Of a DNA stretch of 64,000 nt, positions 51,507 to 61,482 are shown in pieces. The DNA is taken from the NCBI GenBank assembly GCA_045595845.1, contig JAZOBF010000049.1, positions 1 to 64,000 on the forward strand, written 5' to 3'. Below the pieces are notes generated by a model. It did not search any database and was not told the origin of the DNA. It saw nothing but the letters and a program-made list of their open reading frames with translations. The position numbers were made by a program, and so were the translations under genes. This stretch comes from RGIG3009 sp045595845 (GTDB lineage: Bacteria > Bacillota > Clostridia > Oscillospirales > Acutalibacteraceae). Every line of letters begins with the position of its first letter. Position 1 is the first letter of the stretch.

Positions 51507-51956
51507 ATGAAAAAGTTTTTCGAAGAATTTAAAGAGTTTATCTCCAAGGGCAATGTCATCGATATGGCGGTTGCGGTTATCATTGGTAATGCTTTCAAGG
51601 CGATTATCACGGCGCTGGTGGACAATGTCATTATGCCGCTTATCAGTTTGGCGGTCGGCGGTCTTAATTTTACCGAGTGGAAATGGGTGCTTAAGGCCGC
51701 TACCGTGGTCGACGGCGTGGAAACGGCGGAAGTTGCCGTCAGTTACGGTGTGTTGTTGCAAGCGGTGATTGATTTCCTCATTGTGGCGTTCTGCATCTTT
51801 GTAGCGCTGAAAATCCTGCTTGCGGTACAGACCAAGACCAAAGAACTGCTTATCATGAAAGCGGAAGAAGAAGCGGCGGCCGAGGAAGTCAGTGAGCCCG
51901 CCGAGACCGAAATGGATGTTTTGCGGGATATCCGTGAATTGCTCAAGGGTAAATAA
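51507..51956 (+). CDS. mscL: large-conductance mechanosensitive channel MscL
   Basis: This 149-residue pentameric channel releases solutes on hypo-osmotic shock. The N-terminal amphipathic helix and TM1 FKEFISKGNVIDMAVAVIIG and GNAFKAIITALVDNVIMPLI are diagnostic; TM2 is near residues 85-110, followed by an acidic tail. AAAGGAGGG precedes ATG 51507. It has its own consensus promoter and a strong terminator. Confidence 0.96.
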   Translation: MKKFFEEFKEFISKGNVIDMAVAVIIGNAFKAIITALVDNVIMPLISLAVGGLNFTEWKWVLKAATVVDGVETAEVAVSYGVLLQAVIDFLIVAFCIFVALKILLAVQTKTKELLIMKAEEEAAAEEVSEPAETEMDVLRDIRELLKGK

Positions 51957-51969
51957 ACATTACAATGTG

Positions 51970-52019
51970 ACAGGCACCGCCAACCGATAAAGGGTTGGCG
52001 GTGCCTGTTTGTTGTTTTC
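51970..52019. terminator. terminator after mscL
   Basis: A perfect 16-bp stem (51970-51985 with 51993-52008) with a seven-base loop is followed by TTTGTTGTTTT; it separates mscL from the convergent SufB-like gene. Confidence 0.9.
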
Positions 52020-52937
52020 TTATTTTAAAAATCCGTTGACGATTTGTTCTTCGGCTTGTTGCTCGGTTAAGCCGAGTGTCATCAGTTTAATGAGTTGTTC
52101 GCCCGCGATTTTGCCGATGGCGGCTTCGTGAATCAGGCTTGCCTCCAAGTGATTGGCTGTGATTTCGGGAATGGCGCATACGCTGGCGTCGTCCATCAAG
52201 ATGGCGTCGCATTCCGTATGCCCTGCGCAACGGTTGTTGCCGTTGATGCGGGATAAAAAGCGTTGTTTGGAACGGTCTTTCGCAACCGAGCGGGAAATGA
52301 CATTTGCTGAACAGTCTTCGCCGTTTAGCTCTACGGTAAAATCTGTTTCGGCAAATTGATCGCCGTGTGTCATGAGTTTTTCACGAATGACGAGGGAAGC
52401 GCCGTCTGCAAGCGTCGCGTCGGTGACGCGTTTGGTGGAATCCACGCCCTTGATTTGGGTGGTTTCCAGCTCCATGGCGGCGCCCTCCTCCAACACGATT
52501 ACCGTGTGCGGGTTCATGACGCGTTTGCCGTTCCCGTCGCCGTCGCCGTAATGTTTTTCCACGTAGCGCACTTTCGCGTTTTTGCCGACAAAGAAGGAAT
52601 GCACGCCGTCGTGACGGGACTCGTTATCACCGCTGTTGTGAATGCCGCAACCTGCCACGATGGTAACATCGGCATCGTCACCGATAAAGAAATCGTTATA
52701 CACCAGCTCGGTCAAACCGCTTTGACTGATAATGACCGGTATGTGCACGCTTTCGCCTTTCGTGCCGGGTTTGATGCGAATGTCGATGCCCGGCTTGTCC
52801 GTTTTTGTGATGATATCAATGTTGGCGGTGGTGTTGCGGCTCGACAGCTCCCCGTTTGCGCGAATATTATAGGCACCCTCGGGAACGCTGTGAAGATCGG
52901 CAACTGCTTCCAACAAGGTTTTTTCAATCGTATCCAT
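52020..52937 (-). CDS. SufB/SufD-like Fe-S scaffold (minimal SUF type)
   Basis: This 305-residue protein has the right-handed beta-helix core of SufB/SufD. Family motifs near the end are CAGHTECDAIL and ASLIHEAAIGKIAGEQL, with conserved Cys and His. It lacks the long N-terminal part of SufB (about 470 residues) and there is a single BD-type gene instead of separate sufB and sufD. It follows the SufC ATPase by 10 bases and no sufS, sufU or other suf gene is present, which matches the minimal two-gene (SmsCB-like) arrangement known from archaea and anaerobic bacteria. AAGGAGAG precedes ATG 52937. Confidence 0.88.
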   Translation of the reverse strand: MDTIEKTLLEAVADLHSVPEGAYNIRANGELSSRNTTANIDIITKTDKPGIDIRIKPGTKGESVHIPVIISQSGLTELVYNDFFIGDDADVTIVAGCGIHNSGDNESRHDGVHSFFVGKNAKVRYVEKHYGDGDGNGKRVMNPHTVIVLEEGAAMELETTQIKGVDSTKRVTDATLADGASLVIREKLMTHGDQFAETDFTVELNGEDCSANVISRSVAKDRSKQRFLSRINGNNRCAGHTECDAILMDDASVCAIPEITANHLEASLIHEAAIGKIAGEQLIKLMTLGLTEQQAEEQIVNGFLK

Positions 52938-52947
52938 GAAACTCTCC

Positions 52948-53673
52948 TTATTTCAACTTGTCCGTCAAGGCGGAGCACGGACCGCTCTCGTTCAACATTT
53001 TGGGCAGAATGATGTCGGGGGTGCCCACATCGGATACGCGTCCGTTTGCGACCACCACGATCTTATCCGCAATCTTTAAAATGCGCTCTTGGTGCGAAAT
53101 AATCAGGATGGAGCCACCCAGTTTTTTATACATATTTTCAAACACCTGAATCAGGTTTTGAAAACTCCACAGGTCGATACCTGCCTCAGGCTCATCGAAA
53201 AGGGAGAGCTTGGTGCCGCGAATCATAACGGTGGCAATCTCAATACGCTTGAGTTCACCGCCCGATAAACTGGCGTTCACCTCGCGGTGAATGTAGTCTT
53301 TGGCACATAAGCCCACTTCGGACAAATATGAGCATGCTTCCGATACCGACATGGTCTTTCCTGCCGCGAGCGACAAAAGGTCGTGTACGGTAATGCCTTT
53401 GAAACGCACCGGCTGCTGAAACGCAAAGCTCACGCCTTTTTGTGCGCGCTCGGTGATGGTTAGATTGGTGATATCCTCACCGTCCAACAAAATTTGACCG
53501 GTGGTGGGCGTGAGAATGCCCGCGATAATTTTCGCAAGCGTCGATTTGCCGCCACCGTTCGGGCCGGTGATCGCGACAAAACGCTCATCGACCGTCAGGC
53601 TGACATCTGATAAAATATCAAGGGGATTCTCCCCGTCCGTGACGGTGTACCCGATGTGTTTGAGCTCCAGCAT
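52948..53673 (-). CDS. sufC: SufC-type ABC ATPase
   Basis: This 241-residue ATPase drives Fe-S cluster assembly on the SufB-type scaffold. Walker A ITGPNGGGKSTLAKII (residues about 30-45), signature NASLSGGELKRIE, and Walker B LSLFDEPEAGIDLW (here with the SufC-typical FDEPEAGID), then ISHQERIL. ATG 53673 has AGGAGG upstream. It is the first gene of a two-gene unit. Confidence 0.93.
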   Translation of the reverse strand: MLELKHIGYTVTDGENPLDILSDVSLTVDERFVAITGPNGGGKSTLAKIIAGILTPTTGQILLDGEDITNLTITERAQKGVSFAFQQPVRFKGITVHDLLSLAAGKTMSVSEACSYLSEVGLCAKDYIHREVNASLSGGELKRIEIATVMIRGTKLSLFDEPEAGIDLWSFQNLIQVFENMYKKLGGSILIISHQERILKIADKIVVVANGRVSDVGTPDIILPKMLNESGPCSALTDKLK

Positions 53674-53785
53674 GGTCGTCCTCCTAAAAAATTGCACAGG
53701 TTATCCTATATAGTGTACCACGATTTTCGGTGAAAGAAAAGAGAAAATGACAAGTTTTTTACACAAGCGTGACTTTTTGCGGGAC

Positions 53786-53814
53786 TTGTAATTTTAACGC
53801 CGGAGTGTTATACT
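53786..53814 (+). promoter_or_regulatory. promoter of the surface protein gene
   Basis: TTGTAA (53786-53791) and TATACT (53809-53814) have a 17-base spacer, 33 bases before the start. Confidence 0.7.
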
Positions 53815-53846
53815 GTTGCCACAGTCTTTTAAAAGGGGATGCGGGA

Positions 53847-55016
53847 ATGAAAAAATGCTTCTCTTTCGTGTCGATGCTGATGGTGACCGTGTGCTTGTTC
53901 TCCGTAAAGGTCTCGGCTGCGGCGGGATATGAAAACAAGATATATGATATTTACACTTACAATGTCATCGAAGATGAGGCCCTTATTGTTAATGTGGATT
54001 CCGCTGTTTCCGGTGCGGTGGAGATCCCCTCCTCCATTGAGGGCTATCCGGTGACGAGCATCGGAGAGCGCGCGTTTGACAATTGCAAGGACATTACAAC
54101 CATTAAAATTCCCGCTAAAGTACGGGTGGTGGAAGAGGCCGCTTTTGAGTCGTGTACGGCGTTGACGAAAATCTCCGTCGCGTTCGGGAACAAGTCTTAT
54201 TGCGCGTGGAACGGGGTGCTGTTTAACAAGGCGCGCACCACGCTGATTCATTATCCCGCAGGGAAAACGGATACGGAGTATGCTATCCCCAGTGGTGTCA
54301 AAACGGTGGCGGTGTCGGCATTTTCAGAGGCTGTGCAACTGAAAAGTGTTACGGTCGCCGACACGGTTACAACGCTTGATGAAAAGGCGTTTTTGGGATG
54401 CACCGGACTTGAGACAGTGGTGTTCGGCAACGGATTGCAAAGCATTGCTTCGGAAGCGTTTTCCAAGTGTACGGCACTCGCGGCCATCACCATTCCTAAC
54501 AGCGTACAGGACATGGGCTATGCCGTTTTTTCGGGATGCAGTAAATTGGAAACGGTTACGCTCGGCCGCGGACTTAACAGCATCAATGGCACCCTGTTTT
54601 TGGATTGTGTCAGTCTGAACAGCATCGGTATTCTCTCTAATGTCAAAAGTATTGCGTCCAGTGCATTCTCAGGGTGCAGCGGCTTGACGAGTATTACGAT
54701 TCCCGTCGGCGTGACCGGCATCGGCAGTTACGCGTTTCACGGATGCGACAACTTAAAAACGGTGCTGTATACGGGTTCCGAAACCGAAAAAAGTACCATC
54801 ACCATCGGTGCCAAAAATGAGAGCTTGACCGCCGCCGAGTGGCAGTATAACGCGCCGTCGGTTAAACTGCCGCCGGAAGATACGCCCGTCGGGTATCAAT
54901 CGGACGGATATGTCGTTTGGCGATGGTTGTCCATCGGCGGTATGGCGTTGGTGTTGACCGCGGTTATTGTCATAATTTTAGTATTTTTGATAAAAGGTGT
55001 AAAACAAAGAAAATAA
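53847..55016 (+). CDS. BspA-type leucine-rich repeat surface protein
   Basis: This 389-residue protein has a signal peptide (about 1-25), then eight to nine LRR_5 repeats of about 23 residues. Repeat cores read like TSIGERAFDNCKDITTIKIP and SIASSAFSGCSGLTSITIP. A C-terminal membrane helix (about 360-382) and a KGVKQRK tail anchor it. BspA-like proteins bind host or matrix components or other cells in several species; here the ligand is unknown. Monocistronic, with its own promoter and terminator. AAAAGGGG precedes ATG 53847. Confidence 0.88.
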   Translation: MKKCFSFVSMLMVTVCLFSVKVSAAAGYENKIYDIYTYNVIEDEALIVNVDSAVSGAVEIPSSIEGYPVTSIGERAFDNCKDITTIKIPAKVRVVEEAAFESCTALTKISVAFGNKSYCAWNGVLFNKARTTLIHYPAGKTDTEYAIPSGVKTVAVSAFSEAVQLKSVTVADTVTTLDEKAFLGCTGLETVVFGNGLQSIASEAFSKCTALAAITIPNSVQDMGYAVFSGCSKLETVTLGRGLNSINGTLFLDCVSLNSIGILSNVKSIASSAFSGCSGLTSITIPVGVTGIGSYAFHGCDNLKTVLYTGSETEKSTITIGAKNESLTAAEWQYNAPSVKLPPEDTPVGYQSDGYVVWRWLSIGGMALVLTAVIVIILVFLIKGVKQRK

Positions 55017-55024
55017 AACCAAGG

Positions 55025-55057
55025 GAGCCGATACGAAAAAGTATCGGCTCTTTCTTT
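55025..55057 (+). terminator. terminator of the surface protein gene
   Basis: A perfect 10-bp stem (55025-55034 with 55041-55050) with a GAAAAA loop is followed by TTTCTTT. Confidence 0.85.
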
Positions 55058-55083
55058 ACTTATTATGAATTTTGTGGTATACT
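55055..55083 (+). promoter_or_regulatory. promoter of uvrB-uvrA
   Basis: TTTACT (55055-55060) and TATACT (55078-55083) have a 17-base spacer, 34 bases before uvrB. No clear LexA (DinR) box was seen around it. Confidence 0.6.
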
Positions 55084-55117
55084 ATACAGTCGAGAATTTG
55101 TTGTGTGAGGTGAGCGT

Positions 55118-57079
55118 GTGGATCGGTTTGTGTTACATTCCCCCTACAAGCCGACGGGGGATCAACCCGAGGCGATTAAAGCGCTCACCAAAGGCGTACT
55201 TTCGGGTAAACGCGAACAAACGCTTTTGGGTGTTACCGGTTCGGGCAAGACTTTTACCATGGCAAACGTGATCGCGAACGTGAATAAGCCGACACTCGTT
55301 CTCGCTCATAATAAAACCCTTGCCGCACAGCTATGCTCGGAGTTTAAAGAGTTTTTTCCTGAAAATGCAGTTGAGTATTTTGTATCCTATTACGATTATT
55401 ATCAGCCGGAGGCGTATATCCCGTCTACGGATACCTATATTGAAAAAGATTCCGCTATTAACGATGAGATTGACAAACTGCGTCATTCGGCAACCTGTGC
55501 GTTATCCGAGCGGCGGGATGTTATCATTGTGGCGAGCGTGTCCTGCATTTACAGTTTGGGAAGTCCGATTGATTATCGGAACATGATTATTTCGCTTCGC
55601 CCCGGTATGGTAAAAAAACGCGATGAGTTGCTCGCGAAATTGGTGGATTTGCAATATGAGCGAAATGATATCAATTTCGTGCGCAATAAATTCCGTGTGC
55701 GTGGGGATGTCGTGGAGATTTTTCCGGCGTATTCCCACGATTCGGTAATCCGCGTGGAGTTTTTCGGGGACGAAATCGACCGCATCAGCGAAGTCAACCC
55801 TCTGACGGGTGAACTCAAAGGCTTGCTCGGGCATATCGGCATTTATCCGGCATCGCACTATATTGTACCGCCCGACAAGATGGAGGCGGCGATTGCCGAA
55901 ATCGAACAAGAGTTGGAAGCGCGGCTTTTTGAGTTCAAGGCGGAAAACAAACTGCTGGAGGCGCAACGGTTGTTGCAGCGCACCCGCTACGATATTGAGA
56001 TGCTCCGAGAAATCGGGATATGCAAGGGGATTGAAAACTACTCGCGTATTTTATCGGGGCGTGCGCCTGGTTCGCAGCCGTTTACGCTGCTCGATTATTT
56101 CCCCGATGATTTTCTGCTGTTTGTGGATGAATCGCATGTCACCTTACCGCAGGTACGCGGCATGTTCGGCGGTGACCGTGCTCGTAAGACCAGTTTAATC
56201 GATTACGGGTTCCGTTTGCCGAGTGCGTACGATAACCGCCCTCTCAATTTTGATGAGTTTTACGAGCATATCAATCAAGTCGTTTTTGTTAGTGCGACAC
56301 CGGGTGAACTGGAACGCAGTCGTTCGGGAGAGCCCGTGGAGCAGGTGATTCGTCCGACGGGACTGGTGGACCCGGAAGTGGTGGTCAAACCCGTCGAGGG
56401 GCAGATCGACGATTTGCTGGATGAAATTCGGTTGCGTACCGACCGATCGGAACGCGTGCTTGTCACAACGCTGACTAAAAAGATGGCGGAGGATCTGACG
56501 GCGTATCTCGAAAATGTGGGTGTTCGGGTGCGGTATATGCATCACGACATTGATACGATGGAGCGTATGGAAATTATTCGCGATCTGCGGCTTGGTGAGT
56601 TTGATGTGTTGGTCGGTATCAACTTGTTGCGCGAGGGATTGGATATTCCCGAGGTATCGCTGGTGGCGATACTGGACGCGGACAAGGAAGGGTTTTTGCG
56701 TTCCGATACCTCTCTTATCCAGACCATCGGACGCGCGGCGCGTAACGCGAACGGACAGGTTATTATGTATGCCGACGCGGTCACGCCGTCGATGGAACGC
56801 GCCATTACCGAAACCAATCGCCGCCGCGAGATTCAAATGCGGTACAACGAAGAAAACGGGATCGTGCCGCGCACCATCACAAAACAGGTGTCGGATATTT
56901 TGCAGATTACGCCCACGACGGAGCGGGCACGGGATAACAAGGGCAAAAAACTCACGCGCGCCGAGCGTGAACAACGCATTGAGCAATTAACGCGTGAAAT
57001 GCGCCATGCCGCGAAATTGTTGGAATTTGAACACGCCGCTTGGTTGCGTGATGAGATTGAGAAACTTAAAAAGCAGTAA
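55118..57079 (+). CDS. uvrB: excinuclease ABC subunit B
   Basis: This 653-residue helicase-like protein loads onto damaged DNA with UvrA and recruits UvrC. Walker A GVTGSGKTFT (about 38-47), the beta-hairpin EYFVSYYDYYQPEAYIP, DESHVTLPQ, helicase motifs in ALGINLLREGLDIPEV-type (GINLLREGLDIPEV) and QTIGRAARN, and a C-terminal UvrC-binding segment. GTG 55118 has GAGGTGA four bases upstream; no ATG is near. It lies 14 bases before uvrA. Confidence 0.97.
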   Translation: MDRFVLHSPYKPTGDQPEAIKALTKGVLSGKREQTLLGVTGSGKTFTMANVIANVNKPTLVLAHNKTLAAQLCSEFKEFFPENAVEYFVSYYDYYQPEAYIPSTDTYIEKDSAINDEIDKLRHSATCALSERRDVIIVASVSCIYSLGSPIDYRNMIISLRPGMVKKRDELLAKLVDLQYERNDINFVRNKFRVRGDVVEIFPAYSHDSVIRVEFFGDEIDRISEVNPLTGELKGLLGHIGIYPASHYIVPPDKMEAAIAEIEQELEARLFEFKAENKLLEAQRLLQRTRYDIEMLREIGICKGIENYSRILSGRAPGSQPFTLLDYFPDDFLLFVDESHVTLPQVRGMFGGDRARKTSLIDYGFRLPSAYDNRPLNFDEFYEHINQVVFVSATPGELERSRSGEPVEQVIRPTGLVDPEVVVKPVEGQIDDLLDEIRLRTDRSERVLVTTLTKKMAEDLTAYLENVGVRVRYMHHDIDTMERMEIIRDLRLGEFDVLVGINLLREGLDIPEVSLVAILDADKEGFLRSDTSLIQTIGRAARNANGQVIMYADAVTPSMERAITETNRRREIQMRYNEENGIVPRTITKQVSDILQITPTTERARDNKGKKLTRAEREQRIEQLTREMRHAAKLLEFEHAAWLRDEIEKLKKQ

Positions 57080-57093
57080 AGGAATCCTGGTGT

Positions 57094-59922
57094 ATGTTGG
57101 ATAAGTTGGTCGTTAAGGGAGCTAAAGAACACAACTTAAAAAATATTGATGTCACCATCCCGCGCGATAAGCTGGTTGTCTTTACCGGTTTATCGGGTTC
57201 GGGTAAGTCGTCACTTGCTTTTGATACCATTTATGCCGAGGGACAGCGTCGGTATATGGAAAGTTTGTCCTCGTATGCGCGGATGTTTTTGGGACAAATG
57301 GAAAAACCCGATGTGGAATCCATTGCAGGGTTATCGCCCGCCATTTCCATCGATCAAAAGACCACTTCGCACAACCCGCGTTCAACGGTGGGAACGGTAA
57401 CCGAGATTTACGACTACTTGCGTCTTTTGTATGCGAGGATCGGTGTTCCTCACTGTCCCGTATGCGGGCGCGAAATCCGTCAACAGACTATTGACCAAAT
57501 TGTAGATCGTTTGCTGGAACTTGGCGATGGAACCCGTATTCAATTGTTGGCGCCGATTGCGCGCGGCAAAAAAGGTGAGTACCAAAAAGAATTTGAAAGC
57601 GCGCGTAAGGCGGGATATGTCCGCGTACGCGTGGACGGTGAAATTTACGATCTGTCCGAGGAAATTAAGCCGGAGAAAAACAAAAAGCACACGATTGAGA
57701 TTGTCGTAGACCGTTTGGTAATCCGCGACGATGTGCGCGGGCGGTTGGCGGATTCGATTGAAACCGCAACGGCATTGTCGGACGGGTTGTTGAGCGTCAA
57801 TATTCCCAACGGGGAAGACCTCTTGTTTTCGCTCAATTATGCGTGCCCCGAACACGGCTTCAGCATGGACGAGCTGAAACCGCGTATGTTTTCGTTCAAC
57901 AACCCGTTTGGGGCGTGTCCGAAGTGTACGGGTATTGGTGTGTTCATGTCGGTGGACCCTGCGCTTGTCGTGAACGATCCCAAATTGTCGATTCGTGAAA
58001 ACGCTATCACGGCGAGCGGGTGGGGGTATCACGATTACGGAACGGTTGCGCAGATGTACTATGAGGGACTGGCGGCGCATTACGGGTTTTCGCTGGATAC
58101 GCCGTTCGGCGAATTGCCCGAAAATATTCAAAACATTCTCCTGTACGGTAATAACAACGAAAAGATTCGTATGTACCGTAAAATGGAATACGGATCGGGC
58201 GAGTATTTTACCGCGTTTGAGGGTATTGTTAACAATCTGGAGCGGCGCTACCGCGAAACCTCCAGCGATTGGGCTCGCAGTGAAATTGAACAATATATGA
58301 GCAAGGTTCCGTGTCCCGATTGTCACGGCAAGCGGTTAAAGCCGGAAAGTTTGTCGGTGACGGTCGGGGGCGTGAACATTTCCGATTTGTGCGACAAATC
58401 GGTGACCGAACTGCTTGAGTTTACGGATGAGTTATACGCCTCGCTGTCACAGCGCGAACATCGGATTGCCGACCGTATTTTGAAAGAAATTCGGGAGCGG
58501 CTGGGATTCTTAAACAGCGTCGGCCTTGAATATTTGACGCTGTCGCGGGCGGCGGGAACGCTGTCGGGCGGTGAAAGTCAACGAATTCGTTTGGCAACGC
58601 AGATCGGCTCTTCGCTGATGGGAGTTCTGTATATTTTGGACGAACCCAGCATCGGGCTGCATCAGCGGGACAATGAGAAGCTTCTCGAAACACTTTGCCG
58701 ATTGCGCGATCTCGGTAACACGCTTATCGTGGTCGAACACGACGAGGATACCATGCGCGCCGCGGACTGGATCGTGGATATCGGGCCGGGTGCGGGCGTA
58801 CACGGCGGTGAGGTCGTTTGTTCGGGCACGGTGGAGGATGTCTGCGCTTGTGAAAAGTCGGTTACGGGACAATATTTGAGCGGGAAACGGCGTGTTCCCG
58901 TCCCCGAAAAGCGGCGCACGGGTAACGGCAAAGAACTGCGCGTTATCGGGGCGTCGGAAAACAATTTAAAAAACATTGATGTATCGTTTAAACTCGGTGC
59001 GTTTAACTGTGTAACGGGGGTTTCCGGTTCCGGAAAATCGTCGCTCATTAACGAGATTGTGTATAAAAAATTGGCCGCCGTTCTGAATCGCGCCCATACA
59101 CGAGCGGGGGCACATACCGCGATGGAGGGCGTTGAGCATCTGGACAAGGTCATCAACATTGACCAAGCGCCCATCGGGCGTACGCCTCGTTCCAACCCCG
59201 CGACCTATACGGGAGTGTTTAACGATATTCGCGAGTTGTTTGCGTCTACTACCGATGCGAAGATGCATGGGTATTCGGCGGGGCGGTTTTCGTTTAATGT
59301 CAAGGGCGGGCGTTGTGAGGCGTGTCAAGGTGATGGTATTTTAAAAATTGAAATGCATTTTCTCCCTGACATTTATGTGCCCTGCGAGGTGTGCCACGGA
59401 CAACGGTATAACCGCGAAACGCTGGAGGTTCGGTATAAGGGTAAAAACATTTACGATGTGCTGGAAATGACGGTGGAGGAAGCCACCGAGTTTTTTGCAA
59501 GCGTGCCGAAGATTGCACGCAAGCTGCAAACGCTTATGGATGTCGGGCTGGGGTATATTAAGCTTGGGCAACCCGCGACCACATTGTCCGGTGGTGAAGC
59601 ACAACGCGTGAAGCTTGCTACCGAACTTGCCAAGCGTGCAACGGGACGTACGGTATATATTTTGGATGAACCGACTACGGGACTGCACACGGCGGATGTC
59701 GCGCAACTGATTGAAGTGCTGCAAAAGTTGGTGGATGGCGGGAACACGGTCATCGTTATTGAGCACAATTTAGATGTGATTAAAAGCGCCGACCATATTG
59801 TGGATTTGGGACCGGAGGGCGGCAACCGCGGCGGAACGCTGGTCGCTTGCGGGACCCCTGCCGAAGTGGCGGCGGTTGAGGAGTCGTATACGGGTCAATT
59901 CTTAAAACGAGTGCTGGAATAA
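57094..59922 (+). CDS. uvrA: excinuclease ABC subunit A
   Basis: This 942-residue ABC ATPase recognises DNA damage. It has two nucleotide-binding sites (Walker A GLSGSGKSSLAFD near 33 and GVSGSGKSSLIN near 641; signatures TLSGGESQRIRLA and TLSGGEAQRVKLA) and Cys zinc modules (CPVCG at about 121, CPKCTG, and CEACQGDG with CEVCHGQ). Normal length. Cotranscribed with uvrB. Confidence 0.98.
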   Translation: MLDKLVVKGAKEHNLKNIDVTIPRDKLVVFTGLSGSGKSSLAFDTIYAEGQRRYMESLSSYARMFLGQMEKPDVESIAGLSPAISIDQKTTSHNPRSTVGTVTEIYDYLRLLYARIGVPHCPVCGREIRQQTIDQIVDRLLELGDGTRIQLLAPIARGKKGEYQKEFESARKAGYVRVRVDGEIYDLSEEIKPEKNKKHTIEIVVDRLVIRDDVRGRLADSIETATALSDGLLSVNIPNGEDLLFSLNYACPEHGFSMDELKPRMFSFNNPFGACPKCTGIGVFMSVDPALVVNDPKLSIRENAITASGWGYHDYGTVAQMYYEGLAAHYGFSLDTPFGELPENIQNILLYGNNNEKIRMYRKMEYGSGEYFTAFEGIVNNLERRYRETSSDWARSEIEQYMSKVPCPDCHGKRLKPESLSVTVGGVNISDLCDKSVTELLEFTDELYASLSQREHRIADRILKEIRERLGFLNSVGLEYLTLSRAAGTLSGGESQRIRLATQIGSSLMGVLYILDEPSIGLHQRDNEKLLETLCRLRDLGNTLIVVEHDEDTMRAADWIVDIGPGAGVHGGEVVCSGTVEDVCACEKSVTGQYLSGKRRVPVPEKRRTGNGKELRVIGASENNLKNIDVSFKLGAFNCVTGVSGSGKSSLINEIVYKKLAAVLNRAHTRAGAHTAMEGVEHLDKVINIDQAPIGRTPRSNPATYTGVFNDIRELFASTTDAKMHGYSAGRFSFNVKGGRCEACQGDGILKIEMHFLPDIYVPCEVCHGQRYNRETLEVRYKGKNIYDVLEMTVEEATEFFASVPKIARKLQTLMDVGLGYIKLGQPATTLSGGEAQRVKLATELAKRATGRTVYILDEPTTGLHTADVAQLIEVLQKLVDGGNTVIVIEHNLDVIKSADHIVDLGPEGGNRGGTLVACGTPAEVAAVEESYTGQFLKRVLE

Positions 59923-59944
59923 GCGTGAAGGGAGGAAGCCGTTG

Positions 59945-61459
59945 ATGGAAGCGGTATATCGAATATCGTATTATGCCGGTGTGCAGACTGTGCGGTTATG
60001 GCATCGAATGGGGCGGTTTCTTACCCTATTGTTTTTGCCCGTTCGCCTGTTATTGGGGCGTGTTGCCGATTGGTTTCGCAAACATCGGGGACGCACTCTG
60101 CGTGCCAAACTGCATACCTTTGCGGAGCATTGTCAAGGCGGTATTCGGCGCGTCGGTGCCGCGTGGCGCCGCAAACCGATGTTGGGTATTTTGCAGATTT
60201 TGTTGTTGCCCCTTGATGCCGTGCGGCGGTATCGGCGTGTATTTAAAGGCGTTTTGACGGTGCTGGCAATCGTGTGTGCCGCGTTAATATTACAACAAAC
60301 TTTCCGTTATTGGAGCAGTATTACCTTCGCTTTAGCACTTACCGACGCCGAGGGAGAAACCTTTGGTTATGTATCCGATGAAACGGAATTGCAGGCGGGA
60401 ATTGCGATGGCGCAGGAGCGTCTCGAAATGACCGAAGCGACAATTAACACGGTCGTGAAACCGGATGTCACGCTGCACATGGTTCCACAGGCAACTATTT
60501 TAGACCGTACGCAGATTTGCGATTATGTGTTATTGCGTACGGATGTGGCCCTCGCCCGCGCTTGCGGGGTGTATATCGACGGTGTGTTTCACGGGGCGGT
60601 GTCGGGCCGCAACCAGGCACAACGGTTGTTGGAGACCATTTTAGAGGAAAGCCGCAATGGGGAAGACGCTGTCACCGCGTCGTTTTTTGAAACGGTGGAG
60701 TTGATTGACGGGCGGTATCCGCAAAGCCGTATTGTTGACACCGAAGAGATGAAACAACGCCTGACTGCCGAGGATAGCGAGGCACATCTCAAGACCGTTG
60801 TATCCGGTACCATTCACTATGAGATAGAGGTGCCATTCGAGATAAAACGCGTGGCAGACGCTTCGTCGTACGAGGGTATTGAGCGCGTGCGTACCAAAGG
60901 GGCAAATGGTAAGGCGCGTGTTACGGCGACGGTTACCTATTTGGACGGCAAGGAGATATCCAGCGTTATCACTTCGTCACAAGTTGTCAAAGAACCGGTG
61001 ACGCAGATCGTGGCATATGGTACAAAAACATTGGATAAGTACTATCAAGGCGGCGCCAATGCTACCGGACGATTTGTGTGGCCGACGCCCGAAACGCGGT
61101 ACATATCCCAGTATTTCAAAGCCGGATCCGGCAGTAAACGGCACGGCGGTATCGATGTATGGAGTCGGGATATGACGGGCGAGCCCATCGTGGCGGCTGA
61201 CGGCGGTACGGTCATCGTTGCCCGCGACCCGAAGGGTACTTCGTACTGGTCATACGGCAAATATATTATTATCGACCACGGCGGCGGTTATCAGACCTTG
61301 TATGCGCATTGTCACGAATTGTTTGTGAAACCGGGTGACAAGGTCAAACAAGGACAGCTTATCGCGACGGTCGGCAATACGGGACGCAGTACATCACCGC
61401 ATCTGCATTTTGAGGTGCGCGTGAATGGCCGCGCGGTCAATCCCATGAAGTTTTATTGA
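59945..61459 (+). CDS. membrane-anchored M23 peptidase with G5-like domain
   Basis: This 504-residue protein has a long basic cytoplasmic N-terminus, a membrane helix near 98-118, a middle region, a G5-type domain (about 275-350; VPFEIKRVADASSYEGIERV) and a C-terminal LytM/M23 domain (about 390-504) with HGGIDVW, YAHCHELFVKPGDKV and HLHFEV, so the zinc ligands are intact. It likely cuts peptidoglycan peptides or binds the wall. ATG 59945 has GGGAGGAAG upstream; the TTG before it is an alternative. The gene follows uvrA by 22 bases and precedes typA by 23. Confidence 0.9.
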   Translation: MEAVYRISYYAGVQTVRLWHRMGRFLTLLFLPVRLLLGRVADWFRKHRGRTLRAKLHTFAEHCQGGIRRVGAAWRRKPMLGILQILLLPLDAVRRYRRVFKGVLTVLAIVCAALILQQTFRYWSSITFALALTDAEGETFGYVSDETELQAGIAMAQERLEMTEATINTVVKPDVTLHMVPQATILDRTQICDYVLLRTDVALARACGVYIDGVFHGAVSGRNQAQRLLETILEESRNGEDAVTASFFETVELIDGRYPQSRIVDTEEMKQRLTAEDSEAHLKTVVSGTIHYEIEVPFEIKRVADASSYEGIERVRTKGANGKARVTATVTYLDGKEISSVITSSQVVKEPVTQIVAYGTKTLDKYYQGGANATGRFVWPTPETRYISQYFKAGSGSKRHGGIDVWSRDMTGEPIVAADGGTVIVARDPKGTSYWSYGKYIIIDHGGGYQTLYAHCHELFVKPGDKVKQGQLIATVGNTGRSTSPHLHFEVRVNGRAVNPMKFY

Positions 61460-61482
61460 TACAGGATAAGGGGAAATACACC

